From positions 215,587 to 243,358 of the forward strand of contig NW_019775545.1 of assembly GCF_001039355.2 (NCBI RefSeq): a stretch of DNA of 27,772 bases. The letters run 5' to 3'. Each line of letters opens with the position of its first letter. Within the stretch, counting starts at the first letter, position 1. Source of the stretch: Lingula anatina (taxonomy: Eukaryota > Brachiopoda > Lingulata > Lingulida > Lingulidae). The translations under genes were made by a program, and so were the position numbers. This document shows positions 1 to 16,686 of this stretch, in pieces. Below the pieces are notes generated by a model. It saw nothing but the letters and a program-made list of their open reading frames with translations. It had not been told where the DNA came from and did no database searches.

Positions 1-36
1 TGAGAGGGTTGATCAGATACTCAAAAACACATCAAA

Positions 37-5878
<5,842 letters not shown>

Positions 5879-6605
5879 TCTTCTCTTACAGAAGAGACAT
5901 AGGCACATGATTCAAGGACTTAATACTGCATTTTATACGTTAAAAAAAAAAAGACCTGGATAATGGAAAAGACTGCTCTTTGCAAGCACCCTGCAAAAAT
6001 ACTTGTTGGTGTTGACTTTGTGTGTGAACTATTTAAGGTAAACAACTGGAAGTGTTTTTGCAAGCTGCTCAGGGAGAATTTGTAGAATTGAAAAGTAGGA
6101 AGTAAAATGGAGAAAGCTGCAATATTGATATTTATATGCACTGTACCATTAATGGGACAGTATTGTATGCCAAGTTTACAAATTCTTTTGCTCTCACTGT
6201 CAAGAGGAAGAGACATTCAACCATTCTGCCCACCATTCATAATGCCTGTGACAGTCACTCAGTCTTAGTGGCCGCCACGTTTGTTCTCAAGATGGCGGAT
6301 GACTTAGGCAGCATTCCAAGGGCGATATTGCAAGATGCCAAGTTTTAAAGCTATTTGCTGTATGTAATGTGCTGATGATGGAAGTATCCATTACAGAGGC
6401 TTGAAAGATTTAAGATTAGACTTATAAAGATTTTTAATTTGAATTATTATTGACACTGCAGCTTAGTTGTGAAGAAAAAAGGTTACAATGTTCAAAGTAT
6501 TTAATTAGTAGCAAGTTGCTACTCTTTATTGTGTATGTAACATATGTATGTAAATTTTAAGCTGGTAAAAGTGACAACAAAATAAATATTTGACATTAAT
6601 TCAGG
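5879..6605 (+). other. SEC61A: SEC61A 3' UTR
   Basis: AT-rich stretch after the SEC61A stop, ending shortly after an AATAAA signal. No coding potential is convincing. It contains an isolated YY1-like sequence (AAGATGGCGGAT) near 6290. The exact cleavage point is inferred from the signal position. Confidence 0.7.
6581..6586 (+). terminator. SEC61A: Polyadenylation signal AATAAA (SEC61A)
   Basis: Canonical AATAAA about 700 bases after the SEC61A stop, followed by a T-rich stretch at 6604-6640. It is the only canonical hexamer on this strand downstream of the stop and before the TSR2 gene. Confidence 0.75.
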
Positions 6606-7113
6606 TTTTGACTTCTTGATGTTCTTTTTCTACTCATTTTCCTTAAAACTAAAAGTGACAATAGTTATAAAAACATATAACACTACTGATTTTGTCAGTT
6701 CAAGATACTGTAGTCCAATTTAATCCAATATCTGAAATGAAAATATTATTACTTGATGAAGTATCCTTTTCATATCTGCCTTAATATTGCACAAAGAGCA
6801 AATACAGACCACATCTGCACTAGGGCCTTTCTAACCAAACAAAGCTCTCATTCTAGTCACTAGTGGATTCTTCTGTTAGGAATTAACTGACATCCCTGAA
6901 TTTTTCCTTCAGAAATTTTTTTTGGGGTCAAACCAGCTCGTCTATGAACAACTAATCCATCACTGCTGCAATGCTGATAGGCGATATCAACAATCTGTGT
7001 GATTTTACACAGACTTTCAGGACACCAAAATATCTTCCATTTGGAGAACTCCAATTAAACTGAGATTTTGTAAAAGAAAAGATAGCTTAGGATTTAAAAA
7101 ATTGAAGCATTTG
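6606..7113 (-). other. TSR2 3' UTR and convergent intergenic space
   Basis: About 500 bases between the SEC61A 3' end and the TSR2 stop. No gene is seen; the longest open frame on the - strand (6860-7054) has no recognisable motif. On the - strand an ATTAAA lies at 6724-6719, and an AATAAA lies at 6530-6525 inside the SEC61A 3' UTR. TSR2 mRNA may therefore end near 6700 or overlap the SEC61A tail. Confidence 0.5.
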
Positions 7114-9068
7114 CTATCTCCTTTTCTTTTTCTTTGATGTAACTGTAGTCCATTCCTCCTCCATTTCTGCATCTTGTGAACTGGACTGGTCTTCTGCAAA
7201 CAAAGGATTTTTCCAATTAATACAATGGAATTGAAAAACAATTTGAAATAAGGAGTGCATAGTAATTTTCATCACTTGCCATTAAATCTAATCATTCATT
7301 TTTCAACAACCTGATGCTTTATTCATACATATTAATATCTTTCTTTGGTATAAATATATCAGCACATAAACTAATATCTTATAACTGAGGTACCAAGAAT
7401 CTAAAATATTTATATATAACAATTGTATGTTTCTTATTTTTCCCCCATGTCATTCTCCCATTTCTTACCCGTCTTTGTGTCACTGTTCTCAGTGGTAGTA
7501 TTATCACAGCCAGTGGCTCCCTCTGTGGCAGACTGGTGGTCCATGGGTTCTGGCTGTAATCTGCTGGCACCACCCTGGGATAGACGGGGTACCTCCTCCT
7601 CCTCCTCCTCATCATCATCATCCTTTATAACAGAATCATACAGAGAAATACTTAACTGTATTTGTCTTGATTAAAATTACCAAGAAAAGCTTTGCAGTTG
7701 TGCTTGTCATCTTTTACATTTTACCTCATGATATTATTGTGGTGGAAATGATTGAAGATATAATTCACACACACAAAAAAAAGAAAATATGTGGCAAATA
7801 ATCTGTTGAACAAAAGTGGCAAGTAACTCATCATATAAAAGTTAAGATATTTAAACAATTGTTTCTTTGTTATTATGTTAAGAAAAAAGCATTTTTCAAC
7901 CCTGTATTTCCTACCTCATCCTCATCCTGGGCCACCACACAGTTTTGCAGAGAAGCAGTCGGTATCTTTTCAACATCTGCTAAAACCTCTGCCTCTTTCC
8001 CTTGCTTGCAGAGGGCATAGAATTGGCATATTGCTTTTGAAACCTGAAAGCAATAACATTTCACTGTTCATTAGTGACTAATTTACAAATCTATAATATA
8101 TAAATAAACCAGAAACACTAATCACATTAAGTTTAACATGTTAAAACCTAAACCCTAAAATTTATGAATAAATTATCATTATATTGTTTCATCCTGGGAT
8201 ACCGTACCTGGCTGCTAAAAATAATAGTCTACAATGATTTAAATACACAATGATTTAAATACACTTCACATGGTTAAAGTAACTGACCTTTTAATGGCAA
8301 CCAACTCACCACAAGTAAGCTGTTGTCATCAATCACTGTGTCAAATTCAGTGCTCATAATGTCTTCAAAGAAGTCTGACAATTCCCATGGTTCTATGTCA
8401 TCTGAAATCAAAGAAAATATGTACATACATTTACATTCATTTACTCACTGAACTAATAACAATAAATTGTCTAATAAGTGTGTCATTCAAATTATTTTAA
8501 AAAAATGAACAAATAATACTCTTTGTCAAAAACCTACAAGTGCTTATATGTATATCATAAGTTTAAGTTAGTTCTTACCACTTTATTTTGATATTTGTAT
8601 CTATATGTTGTATGCATTTTTTTTTCAAAAATAAGATGCTGAAATCTATTTACTGCTACTACGGTAACCTTAACTTGTCCATCTTTGTTTATCTTACTGT
8701 GAGTGTCTAAATAAATTACACTGAAGAAAGATAATCGCTACCATTCTCAGTAAACCACTGTTCCACGGCACCAACCAGCCATACTGCCTTCTCCTGTGTG
8801 TGTGCACCTCCAAACCCATGACTTACTGCAAGCTGAAATATAAAACAATTTATCCATGAAAGATTTTCAAAAATCTTATTTAAAATAATCCAAGGCGTAC
8901 ATAGTAAATTGCCAATGAGCTTGACTACTGACACAGTGGCGACAGTGACGCTTTGGCCTTACTCTTCCCCATACTTACCTGGGGTAAATTAATCAAGAAA
9001 CTTTGGCCTCACACACAGAGACAACCCTTCCCCTCAAAAACAACAACAACAACACACGCACACACACA

Positions 9069-9099
<31 letters not shown>

Positions 9100-9260
9100 T
9101 GAATTCGAGAACTAATAGTGCTCTTCAAATAACAAATACCTTGTCACGTGCTCATCTGAAAGTGATCTGCTACATTTCTTACCTGAAATGCAGTCCAACC
9201 TTTTAGAACTTTCTCAATCGCTTTGTAAAACACAGAAGCAGTCGAAGGCCCCGATGCCAT
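7114..9260 (-). CDS. TSR2: Pre-rRNA-processing protein TSR2 homologue
   Basis: TSR2 (yeast escortin) chaperones free ribosomal protein eS26 to the nucleus and hands it to pre-40S particles. Six exons on the - strand join in phase: 9260-9183, 8832-8742, 8401-8310, 8043-7915, 7622-7469, 7193-7114. Together they are 624 nt, 207 residues (human TSR2 is about 190). Family signatures: LAVSHGFGGAHTQEKAVWL (residues 27-45), a conserved helical core ending near EFDTVIDDNSLL, an acidic run of four Asp and five Glu at the exon 4/5 junction, and a C-terminal EEEWTTVTSKKKKRR tail, the usual acidic-W-basic ending. The ATG has A at -3 and G at +4. The middle of exon 5 is poorly conserved and Ser/Thr-rich. 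The gene starts head-to-head with the kelch gene. Confidence 0.95.
8231..8262 (+). repeat. 16-bp tandem duplication
   Basis: ACAATGATTTAAATAC occurs twice back to back in intron 3 of TSR2. Confidence 0.85.
9041..9099. repeat. (CAA)n / (CA)n microsatellite
   Basis: CAA repeats followed by two CA blocks separated by GTGA, in intron 1 of TSR2. It lies close upstream, in transcript order, of the second TSR2 exon. Confidence 0.95.
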
Positions 9261-9577
9261 GCTTGTGCGGCTCTGCAGCCGAATAGAGGGCGCTCAAAAT
9301 AAAGATGCTCTTTTTTAATAACAATGACATTCATGTTTTAGGTAATTTCAGTTTTTTATATAAATATATTTTAGATATATAATTAAGCTCATTTTAAACT
9401 GCCTTAGGGTATGAACTTTTTATATGTCTTAATACTCTTCACCGGATTTGGCTTTTCTTGTTGCAGAGGTCGCTGTACATCACGTAATAAGCTAAGCTGA
9501 AAGCAGATGACAACCAGAATTACCGGAGCAATGACTCTTGCTGACAGATAGATAAACTGCCCATTGTACGGAAAACA
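9261..9577. promoter_or_regulatory. Divergent promoter region, TSR2 / BTB-kelch
   Basis: Only 317 bases separate the two divergent start codons, so the promoters and 5' UTRs of both genes must share this stretch or be spread into it. It holds a short GC-richer part at 9261-9298 next to the TSR2 start, then AT-rich sequence, and a CACGTAATAA string near 9481. I see no convincing TATA box or named element. The regulatory role is inferred from gene orientation alone. Confidence 0.5.
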
Positions 9578-12500
9578 ATGCCCAGAAAACCAAGGTTAAC
9601 TTTCATTAATTATATTGTGATGTATGTGGGATATATTTAGCGCTGTAACAAATAACGAAACTGTGTGCTAATATTATTTGTGGAGGAGGGGGGGGGGGGA
9701 GGGATTACCCAAAAGATGTTTTGTTGGAGCTTCAGTTATGAATTTGGAAATTTGGACCGCATGCTTCATTTTTGGGACATCTATTACATGTAAAATGGAA
9801 TTATACCAACGAAAAGGTTTTGTTGTAATTGTTGCTTGTTGCCTAAAGACGAGTTTCACACGAGTACGAGTAGACCTCACGAGTAGGCATCGGTACATTA
9901 GCCAGATTTCTATTTTTGTGATCAGACTTTTCTCTCATTGTTTGTAATACTCTATTATACGAAAGTGTAATGGTTACTGATGAATTTTCTAAACCAATTA
10001 TCCGTAAATTTCATATTTATGTTATTCAGTTTGGCTTGCATTTATTTTATTTATTTATTTTTTTAAAATAAAGTGTGAATCCGTGATACATTGTATATGT
10101 AACCTTGTCGTATGCTTTTAGAGCACCAGCTGTAAGGACAAAACTAGAGTTGGTACAGGTGAAAATTGGTGATAAGAACATTGGCAACAGGACCCTGTCC
10201 AAACTGAACCAGCTTAGAACTAGGGAAGACCTGTGTGATGTCAAGATAAAGGTACAGGTACTATATAAGCACCATCATATGTATGTCCAAGTGGCGAGAC
10301 ACATTTTAACTCCCATTACCCTCATTCAGTTTGAATGTATTTTAAAATTATTTTAGAGTTTAGCTGTAATATACTTATGAAATATTTCCTAGTCCCTTCT
10401 CTCTGTAAAATGCCTAATAAATTTATATTAAAAAAACAAATATGATACTCACTAGATTGTTTTAGAATAATATAAATAAACATAAACCCCTAAATAAAAA
10501 TTTGAAAATTTTACAAAATCAAATTTTCATTATGTCTGTCATTTTGACATGGTTATTATGTATAAATTAACTTGAATTATCTGTAATATTCAGTTGTTGT
10601 TTTCCAGGTGGATTCAGAAGTCTATCATGCACACAGATGTATTCTCACTGTGAACAGTGACTACTTCAGAGCAATGTTTGGTGTTGAGATGACAGAGAGT
10701 AGAACTAATGAGGTGGTCCTGACAGGGACTGTTGAGAGTGATGCAGTCAGGGATGTGTTGAATTATTTATACACTGGGAATTTGTTAAGTATGTTTTATA
10801 AGTGCTTTCTAAGTTGTTTACTAGAATCTCTCTCTCTCTCTCTCTCTCNNNNNNNNNNNNNNNNNNNNNNNNNNNNNNNNNNNNNNNNNNNNNNNNNNNN
10901 NNNNNNNNNNNNNNNNNNNNNNNNNNNNNNNNNNNNNNNNNNNNNNNNNNNNNNNNNNNNNNNNNNNNNNNNNNNNNNNNNNNNNNNNNNNNNNNNNNNN
11001 NNNNNNNNNNNNNNNNNNNNNNNNNNNNNNNNNNNNNNNNNNNNNNNNNNNNNNNNNNNNNNNNNNNNNNNNNNNNNNNNNNNNNNNNNNNNNNNNNNNN
11101 NNNNNNNNNNNNNNNNNNNNNNNNNNNNNNNNNNNNNNNNNNNNNNNNNNNNNNNNNNNNNNNNNNNNNNNNNNNNNNNNNNNNNNNNNNNNNNNNNTCA
11201 AAAAAAATTTTTTAAAGAACTGAGAAATTTAAATATTGTCATAATAAGATAATAACTGAAATGTATTCATTTGATGACACACTGACATGCTTTCTCTCTC
11301 TCCCTCCCCCCACTGTCTCTCTCACTCAAAAAATTTAAAAGAACAGAAATTTTTTGATATTGCCATAATAAGATAATAACTGAAATGTTTTTGTGTGATC
11401 ACATACTAACATGCATATACACGCATGCAGGAACATACATTGGCAGGGATACAATTACTTTTGATATTTTGTCACATGGTTTGTAGATAAAACCATTTCT
11501 GCTCGCCGTTACATTTTGAACACTTTGTATCCTGTTTCAGTCAACGCCGAGAATGTCCAGAGCCTGTTTCTGCTCTCTGACATGTGGCAGATGGCTGAAG
11601 TGATCAACTTTTGTACAGATTTTATGGAGAAGCAGCTTGATGTCACAAACTGTTTAGGTCATTCTTTTACTGGTGTTTTTTTTCTTTGTAATTCTTTGTG
11701 ATGCTATTTTAAGTGAGATGATTCTATTGTTAGAAAATAGAAAAAAATTAGTTTCATTTTCTGTCTGCCTCAGAAAAACTACCAACTGTAAGGATTTTAT
11801 AATATTACTTAATGAGTCTTAATAATTTTACTTATAGGTGTGTACTGCCTGGCAGAAAAGTTTCAGCAGAAGCAGCTGGCAGAGAAAGCAGCCAGGTTGG
11901 TCAAACAACAGTTCACACTGATATGTAGAGAAGAAGAGTTCCTGACGGTTCCACCAGAGATAGTAGAAAGGATTCTCAGCTGGGGGGATATTTACTTAGG
12001 TATACCTCACAACGTGTGTTATTGTTTATTAAAGCTTGAGTGCCAAAGAATTTTGACATGTGCAAAGACAATCTTGTGGAAAATAATTCACAAACATTGT
12101 ACAAAAATTGCGTTAAGTTGGTGAATATATCAATCCCCAGGTGCAGAGGCCAGTGAGGATGAGGTGGTCAGGGTGGTCTGGAGGTGGACAGAACATGACC
12201 AGGAGCACAGAAAGCAGTACTTGAAGTCTCTGCTGTCTCTGGTCAGGTTTTCTGGGGTGTCAAAGGAAACACTGGACTGGTTTAGGGGACTCGGTGTCAT
12301 ACAAGAGGACAAGGGTGAGGAATGGGGTGTTGTGAGTAGTTTAGATCAGGGGCGGATTTAGGGCGTCTTCTGGGTCTTCCGGAAGACGGTCAGATTTTCA
12401 AGTTTACATTGACGGGTATCTAATTATTTCTGTCGGAAGACGGTCAAAAAATGGAGGATGGATCAACAAAGATAATTTGGAAGACTGTCAGAAAATAACT

Positions 12501-15146
12501 CTGGATCCGCCCCTGTAGATGATTTACCTTGAATTTAAGACGTTTAGATGGATTATAAAGCTGAATTGGGCCAACCTAGATTTTTCATGTCACTTCAGAA
12601 GATACATTGTATCTTTGCAGAATGTTGATAAATCATTCTTTTTCTGGATTTCCATTTTTCAGCTTGCACAATATCTTTGATTTTCAGCCCCTCCCCCCCC
12701 CCCACACTCACACACTTACAAATAACATCCCTGTAAATAGATGTAGAAATAATGATTTAAGGCATCCTCTGAAAAATATTAGATTATTGCTTTTGCTAAC
12801 TGCTTCTGTTTTAGATAGTATACTGTATCAAAGAATGCTTTTTCAAAGTAAAATGATTAATTCTAGGGATTAATTTTAAAAGATTTTTTTAGAACTTCAG
12901 GAGCTGATCTCCACCCGGCTGTCATTCCCATATGAGGCCAGGCGTAGACCAGGCTACATCTATGTCATAGGAGGATACTTACAGTCTAGAACAGGGTAAT
13001 AATCTCTTGAATGGTTAGACTAGGTTATAATTGACACTGCTGCTCTGACTCCCGTAAAATATTGTTGTTACACGTTTGACCCATGAGATGTTTTGTCTGG
13101 TGCATTTAATGTTTTATTGATTATGTTATTTCTTTTTACATGTCTGTACAAAGATACAAACCCCTCTTTGGTGGCCAAACATTGAAAACTGTCTTAAATT
13201 GATGCCTGCACTGTATTTTGATATTATTGTAATTGCGCATCTGGTCCAGGATCATTGAGATTAAGAAACCAGTACAGAAACTTCTTATACTTCAGCCAAA
13301 CAGTTTACAGGCTTGTAGCCAGGGGGGAGATGGGGGGGGGGGGGTTGCAAAAGAATTGCTCTTTTTGACAGGAAAAGGTGCTTTCTGGGTTAAATTTGTT
13401 CTAGGTACTCAAAGGTTTCATTGTAAAAAGATCCACTTTTTCTAAAAAGAAACCCCCATTTTGAAATTATTGGATACGGGCCTGGTTTAAGAATGTAATA
13501 TTCATAGAAATTCTCTGTTTTCCTGTACTTTAGCCCCACCTGTCCCAGACTGAAGACTGTGGAGCGTTACAGCACAGAGATCAGAGAGTGGGACCCCGTG
13601 GCCCCCTTACCAGAAACCCCCTCACATTTATATGCTTTGAACACCAGAGGGCGTATATACTGCATAGCTGTCATGATAGACATGGAGTCCACCATGGCAC
13701 AGGAGAAGGAGGCACGCGGGAAGTGTTATCACTTTGATATCGTGAAGGAGGTGTGGGAGGACGCCACTCACTGTGTTGAGGAGAACGCCATGCAGGTTTT
13801 GGTGAAATGTTTTAAAGATGGCGGTGCAATCACCCACTGTCAAACTTCAGACTGTATTTACTGTGTGACGGCAGATAGCTGTGTGTGTATTAAGATAACG
13901 GACTTCCACGGAGAACCCGAGTTCAGGATATCTGGGCAATGGCGGAGCGTGGAGGACTACCGCGAGTTCCACCACCAGGGGCACAGTGCTGTAGTCCTGG
14001 GAGGGAAGGTGTACATGTTAGGAGGGGCAGATATGGAGACGAGGGCCAGTGTCCCTAAACCTGACCAGGTATTCCCCAGTTCCGCCCTGTACAAGTGGGA
14101 ACTGGACAAGGGTGATAGGTGGGAGAAGATGGCGTCCATGAGAGAACCTAGATCGGTCTGTGCTGTGACTGTCCTGAGTATGTGAACACTTTGATGTGTC
14201 AGATTTATATAAGTATTTATTTTTAAAAAATTAATGAATATGTACACAGTTTATGTCATACTTTCTGTTGCTTAAACTAGATTTATTGTATAACGAGGCT
14301 TAGTGTTAGATAATGATATCAGATTATAACATATTTGTTGTACGTTTTTCAGTGAATTTGCAATGTTTTTAATTTATACACCAGACTTAATTATATCAAT
14401 CCCTAAAGTCAATGAATGAAATCCAAATTTTCAGAGACTGGTTGTTTAATCATATATATGTACTTTATATCTTATAGATGGCTGTATTTATGCCATAGGA
14501 GGCTTCAGTGCCCGTCGTCTGACATCTGTTGAGAAGTACGACCCTGTCACGGAGTCGTGGACCACCGTGGCCAGTCTGAACAAACCACGAACACATTGCT
14601 GTGCCGTCACTTTAGATGGCAAGATTTATGTGATGGGAGGTGGGTGGAATAAATCGTTCATAACTCTATTGTACAAGTTTTATATATTATCCACTGATAA
14701 TTTTATACTGACTGAAACAGCTTCTTTTCTACTTTCTGTTTGGTGTAAATTTATGACCATTAATGCAGAAAGTAACACATTTAAGGAAAATTCTTTTTTA
14801 TTTTTGCGTGATACAGAAATGAAATCTGTTAAAAAAGTGATTAAGTTTGGTTGCACGGGTACATACATGTATTGTAAATTGATACTTAACCATGTAGTTT
14901 GCACCGTACTTGGGCATGCTAGCTTGTTGGCGTCACTGCAGGACAAGATTGATAACTAGAGACAGTCAGTGCCTTTCTTACAAATATGTTAATTTTTAAC
15001 TTCCAGGGAAGTCTTATTCCTTCAACCAGGGTGGAGCAAGGAAAGTCCTGTCCTCAGTGGAAGTGTATGATCCAGTGTGTGATACCTGGAGTTATATTGA
15101 ACAGATGAACCAAGCAAGGTGTTGGTATGGGGCTGTGGTCTTGTAA
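9578..15146 (+). CDS. BTB-BACK-kelch (KLHL-type) protein
   Basis: Probable substrate adaptor for a Cullin-3 E3 ubiquitin ligase. Ten exons join in phase: 9578-9594, 10122-10251, 10608-10788, 11541-11657, 11838-11999, 12141-12314, 12893-12995, 13534-14177, 14478-14639, 15007-15146. They give 609 residues. BTB (about 35-135) starts LREDLCDV-like as RTREDLCDVKIK and contains YHAHRCIL. BACK (about 145-250) starts at NCLGVYCLAEKF. The kelch region (about 280-609) has good blades at YIYVIGG, VYMLGG, IYAIGGF and IYVMGG; two blades between them lack the GG pair. The 17-nt first exon has a weak donor (AAG/gttaac) and is inferred because exon 2 has no in-frame ATG. An alternative exon 2 donor at 10257 would add two residues. 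The family is certain, the orthologue unassigned. Intron 3 contains the assembly gap. Confidence 0.9.
9688..9699 (+). repeat. Poly-G tract
   Basis: Run of about a dozen G in intron 1 of the BTB-kelch gene, flanked by GGAGGA and AGGGA. It is a slippage-prone homopolymer and explains nothing else nearby. Confidence 0.9.
10829..10848 (+). repeat. (CT)n tract at edge of assembly gap
   Basis: Ten CT units run directly into the N block. Related CT-rich sequence reappears after the gap at 11290-11325. Confidence 0.95.
10849..11197. other. Assembly gap (349 N)
   Basis: Unresolved bases inside intron 3 (10789-11540) of the BTB-kelch gene. The gap lies between exons whose phases match (phase 1 on both sides) and whose products form a continuous BTB domain. 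It therefore probably hides no coding sequence. Confidence 0.99.
11198..11414 (+). repeat. Tandem array of ~128-bp units next to the gap
   Basis: A unit starting TCAAAAAA at 11198 recurs at 11326. Shared words are AATTTTTT, AAGAAC, CATAATAAGATAATAACTGA and the CACACTGACATGC / CACATACTAACATGC end. The CT-rich block at 11290-11325 separates the copies and resembles the CT tract left of the gap. Confidence 0.8.
12347..12515. mobile_element. Non-autonomous DNA transposon (MITE) with 5-bp target duplication
   Basis: A 169-bp element in intron 6 of the BTB-kelch gene. Left end CAGGGGCGGATTTAG and right end CTGGATCCGCCCCTG are imperfect inverted repeats. TAGAT flanks both ends (12342-12346 and 12516-12520), a 5-bp target-site duplication. 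The inside carries three direct copies of a GGAAGACGGTCA-like word (near 12380, 12434 and 12480). There is no coding capacity. The CAGGG-type terminus recalls hAT elements, but classical hATs duplicate 8 bp, so the superfamily is open. Confidence 0.85.
12687..12718. repeat. Poly-C and CA-rich low complexity
   Basis: C run followed by CACACTCACACAC in intron 6 of the BTB-kelch gene. Simple sequence. Confidence 0.85.
13308..13484. mobile_element. MITE, second family, copy 1, with GTTTA duplication
   Basis: A 177-bp element in intron 7 of the BTB-kelch gene. Left end CAGGCTTGTAGCCAG; right end TTGGATACGGGCCTG is its degenerate inverse. GTTTA flanks both sides (13303-13307, 13485-13489). The inside has a long G run and a stretch (ACTCAAAGGTTTCATTGT) shared with the copy at 25342-25507. 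Non-coding. The short open frame across it is chance. Confidence 0.85.
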
Positions 15147-15288
15147 TAGAACTGGTGGATTATGTCAAGAATACATGTAGTAGTACATTAGCTTAGGGAC
15201 ATGTACTTATACATGGAGCAAAATACATGTTGCATAAATTATATTCATTCATTAAATAAGACAGAAAGCTTTAGACAGAAAGCAGTAT

Positions 15289-15294
15289 TTTATT
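15289..15294 (-). terminator. Candidate polyadenylation signal AATAAA (NACHT-TPR gene)
   Basis: AATAAA on the - strand (TTTATT on +), about 1.4 kb after the stop at 16687. If used, the two convergent transcripts overlap by roughly 100 bases. ATTAAA variants nearer the stop are alternatives. Confidence 0.35.
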
Positions 15295-15368
15295 AGAACG
15301 AAATGAAAAACAAATGTTTTTGAGAGAGATGCCTTTTCATCTGTTTTGTAGATCATGTCTACATTGGC

Positions 15369-15374
15369 AATAAA
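15369..15374 (+). terminator. Polyadenylation signal AATAAA (BTB-kelch gene)
   Basis: Canonical hexamer about 220 bases after the kelch stop codon. Confidence 0.65.
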
Positions 15375-16686
15375 ACTAAACACGGTACTAGTACTTCTGT
15401 ATATGTCTTTAATTGATCAAGTTTATATGTTGTACTTATACCACAATGATCACATACAGTCATCACAGTTTATACTGTAGATTTTTTTTGTTTGTCATGT
15501 ACTACTATTTTAATACTATTTTAATAGTGTTAAAACACTTAAAAGTAAGTGAAATATCACAAATCCACATCTCAGAGGTAGAAATTATGCAATTCTTATA
15601 AAGCAAAAGTCTTCATCCACAAAATATGAATAGCAAGTTAACATACACATTGATTACTGTTAAATATGTACTAATAGCTATTGACTGCACACATGTACTT
15701 ATTAAGTACTGCTCTGGCTAACAGAACATCCACTTTATAATGTATAATATAAAAACAAAATAACATACCACAGTATAACAAACAAAATACTAAAATAGCA
15801 AAAAATACAACAAAGGAGAGATTTTGTCCAATGATTGCCACTTAATTTACTTAAACATACAGAACTGAAGTATTGCCATTGTCTAAAAAGAATCTGGAGT
15901 TAATATTCTCTCCGTGTATAAAAACTCATTAGGATTGCAACAGGTGCCCTGAACATGTAGATTCATGCTGCAAAACAGCAGATACTAAAATTATAAGAAA
16001 AAGAAATTACCATTAACCAAATCAAAGAAAATAGAACATCATAATTGAGTAACATGGTTTTAAAAGAAGTATATAGCAAAACATCTGGCAATAAAGTATT
16101 TATAAAAGGGAAGTAAAATATTTGACATCACAGTTTATATAATACTCAGATATTTAACAAGAAAAATAGACACTGGACGGAATATTTCTGACTTAAAAAC
16201 TATCTGATGGAATGTAAGAAGGAAATATAAAATGCGACCCTAAAACATTTACCCTTAAAAATATCACACTGCTTTTCTACATTTATAAGAATTCCGTGTA
16301 CATTGTTATGTGTAAATATCACTTTGTTAAATAAGACAGTATATCACATTAAATTTCAGCTGCAATTAAATATACCAGCTGCCAGGTGAAAAAAATTATG
16401 ACCCTACTTGGTGTCAATGATTGTCGTTTGTGATCTCGAGTTGCACATTTTTGATCGCTGATGCTGAATTAACGACTTTAACCACAATTTAATGGTGCAA
16501 ACGTAAAGATTCTTGTAATGAGCATCACACACCACAACTATGCTCCTCTTTTCCTGTTCAGCACTCTCTTTATGTGACCAGAGATCACAAACTGCAATTT
16601 CACTGTTAAGACCTTGTCCCAGATCCATTTGAATGTCCTGTTCATGTCTCAAATGTTTCTGTATCTTAAACACAAAAGTTATCCTA

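Larger units (their letters stand above)
15147..16686. other. Convergent 3' UTRs, no gene seen
   Basis: About 1.5 kb between the stop of the kelch gene (+) and the stop of the NACHT-TPR gene (-). It is AT-rich with no convincing exon on either strand. The kelch 3' UTR probably ends just after AATAAA at 15369. On the - strand the only AATAAA between the stop and the kelch gene is at 15294-15289, with ATTAAA variants near 15514 and 15413. The - strand 3' UTR may thus be about 1.2-1.4 kb long and reach the kelch tail. Confidence 0.6.

Noticed and set aside
6860-7054. 64-codon frame on - strand after the TSR2 stop
   Set aside because: No recognisable motif and it lies in the TSR2 3' UTR; TSR2 is complete without it.
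10608-11252. Long open frame of over 200 codons running through the gap
   Set aside because: Most of it is N. The real coding part is the BTB exon 10608-10788, which splices in phase to 11541.
12347-12515. Assigning this element firmly to the hAT superfamily
   Set aside because: The termini fit, but the target duplication is 5 bp. Without family copies the assignment is not supportable.
13233-13445. 70-codon + strand frame in intron 7 of the kelch gene
   Set aside because: It crosses the MITE at 13308-13484 and its poly-G run, with no protein resemblance.
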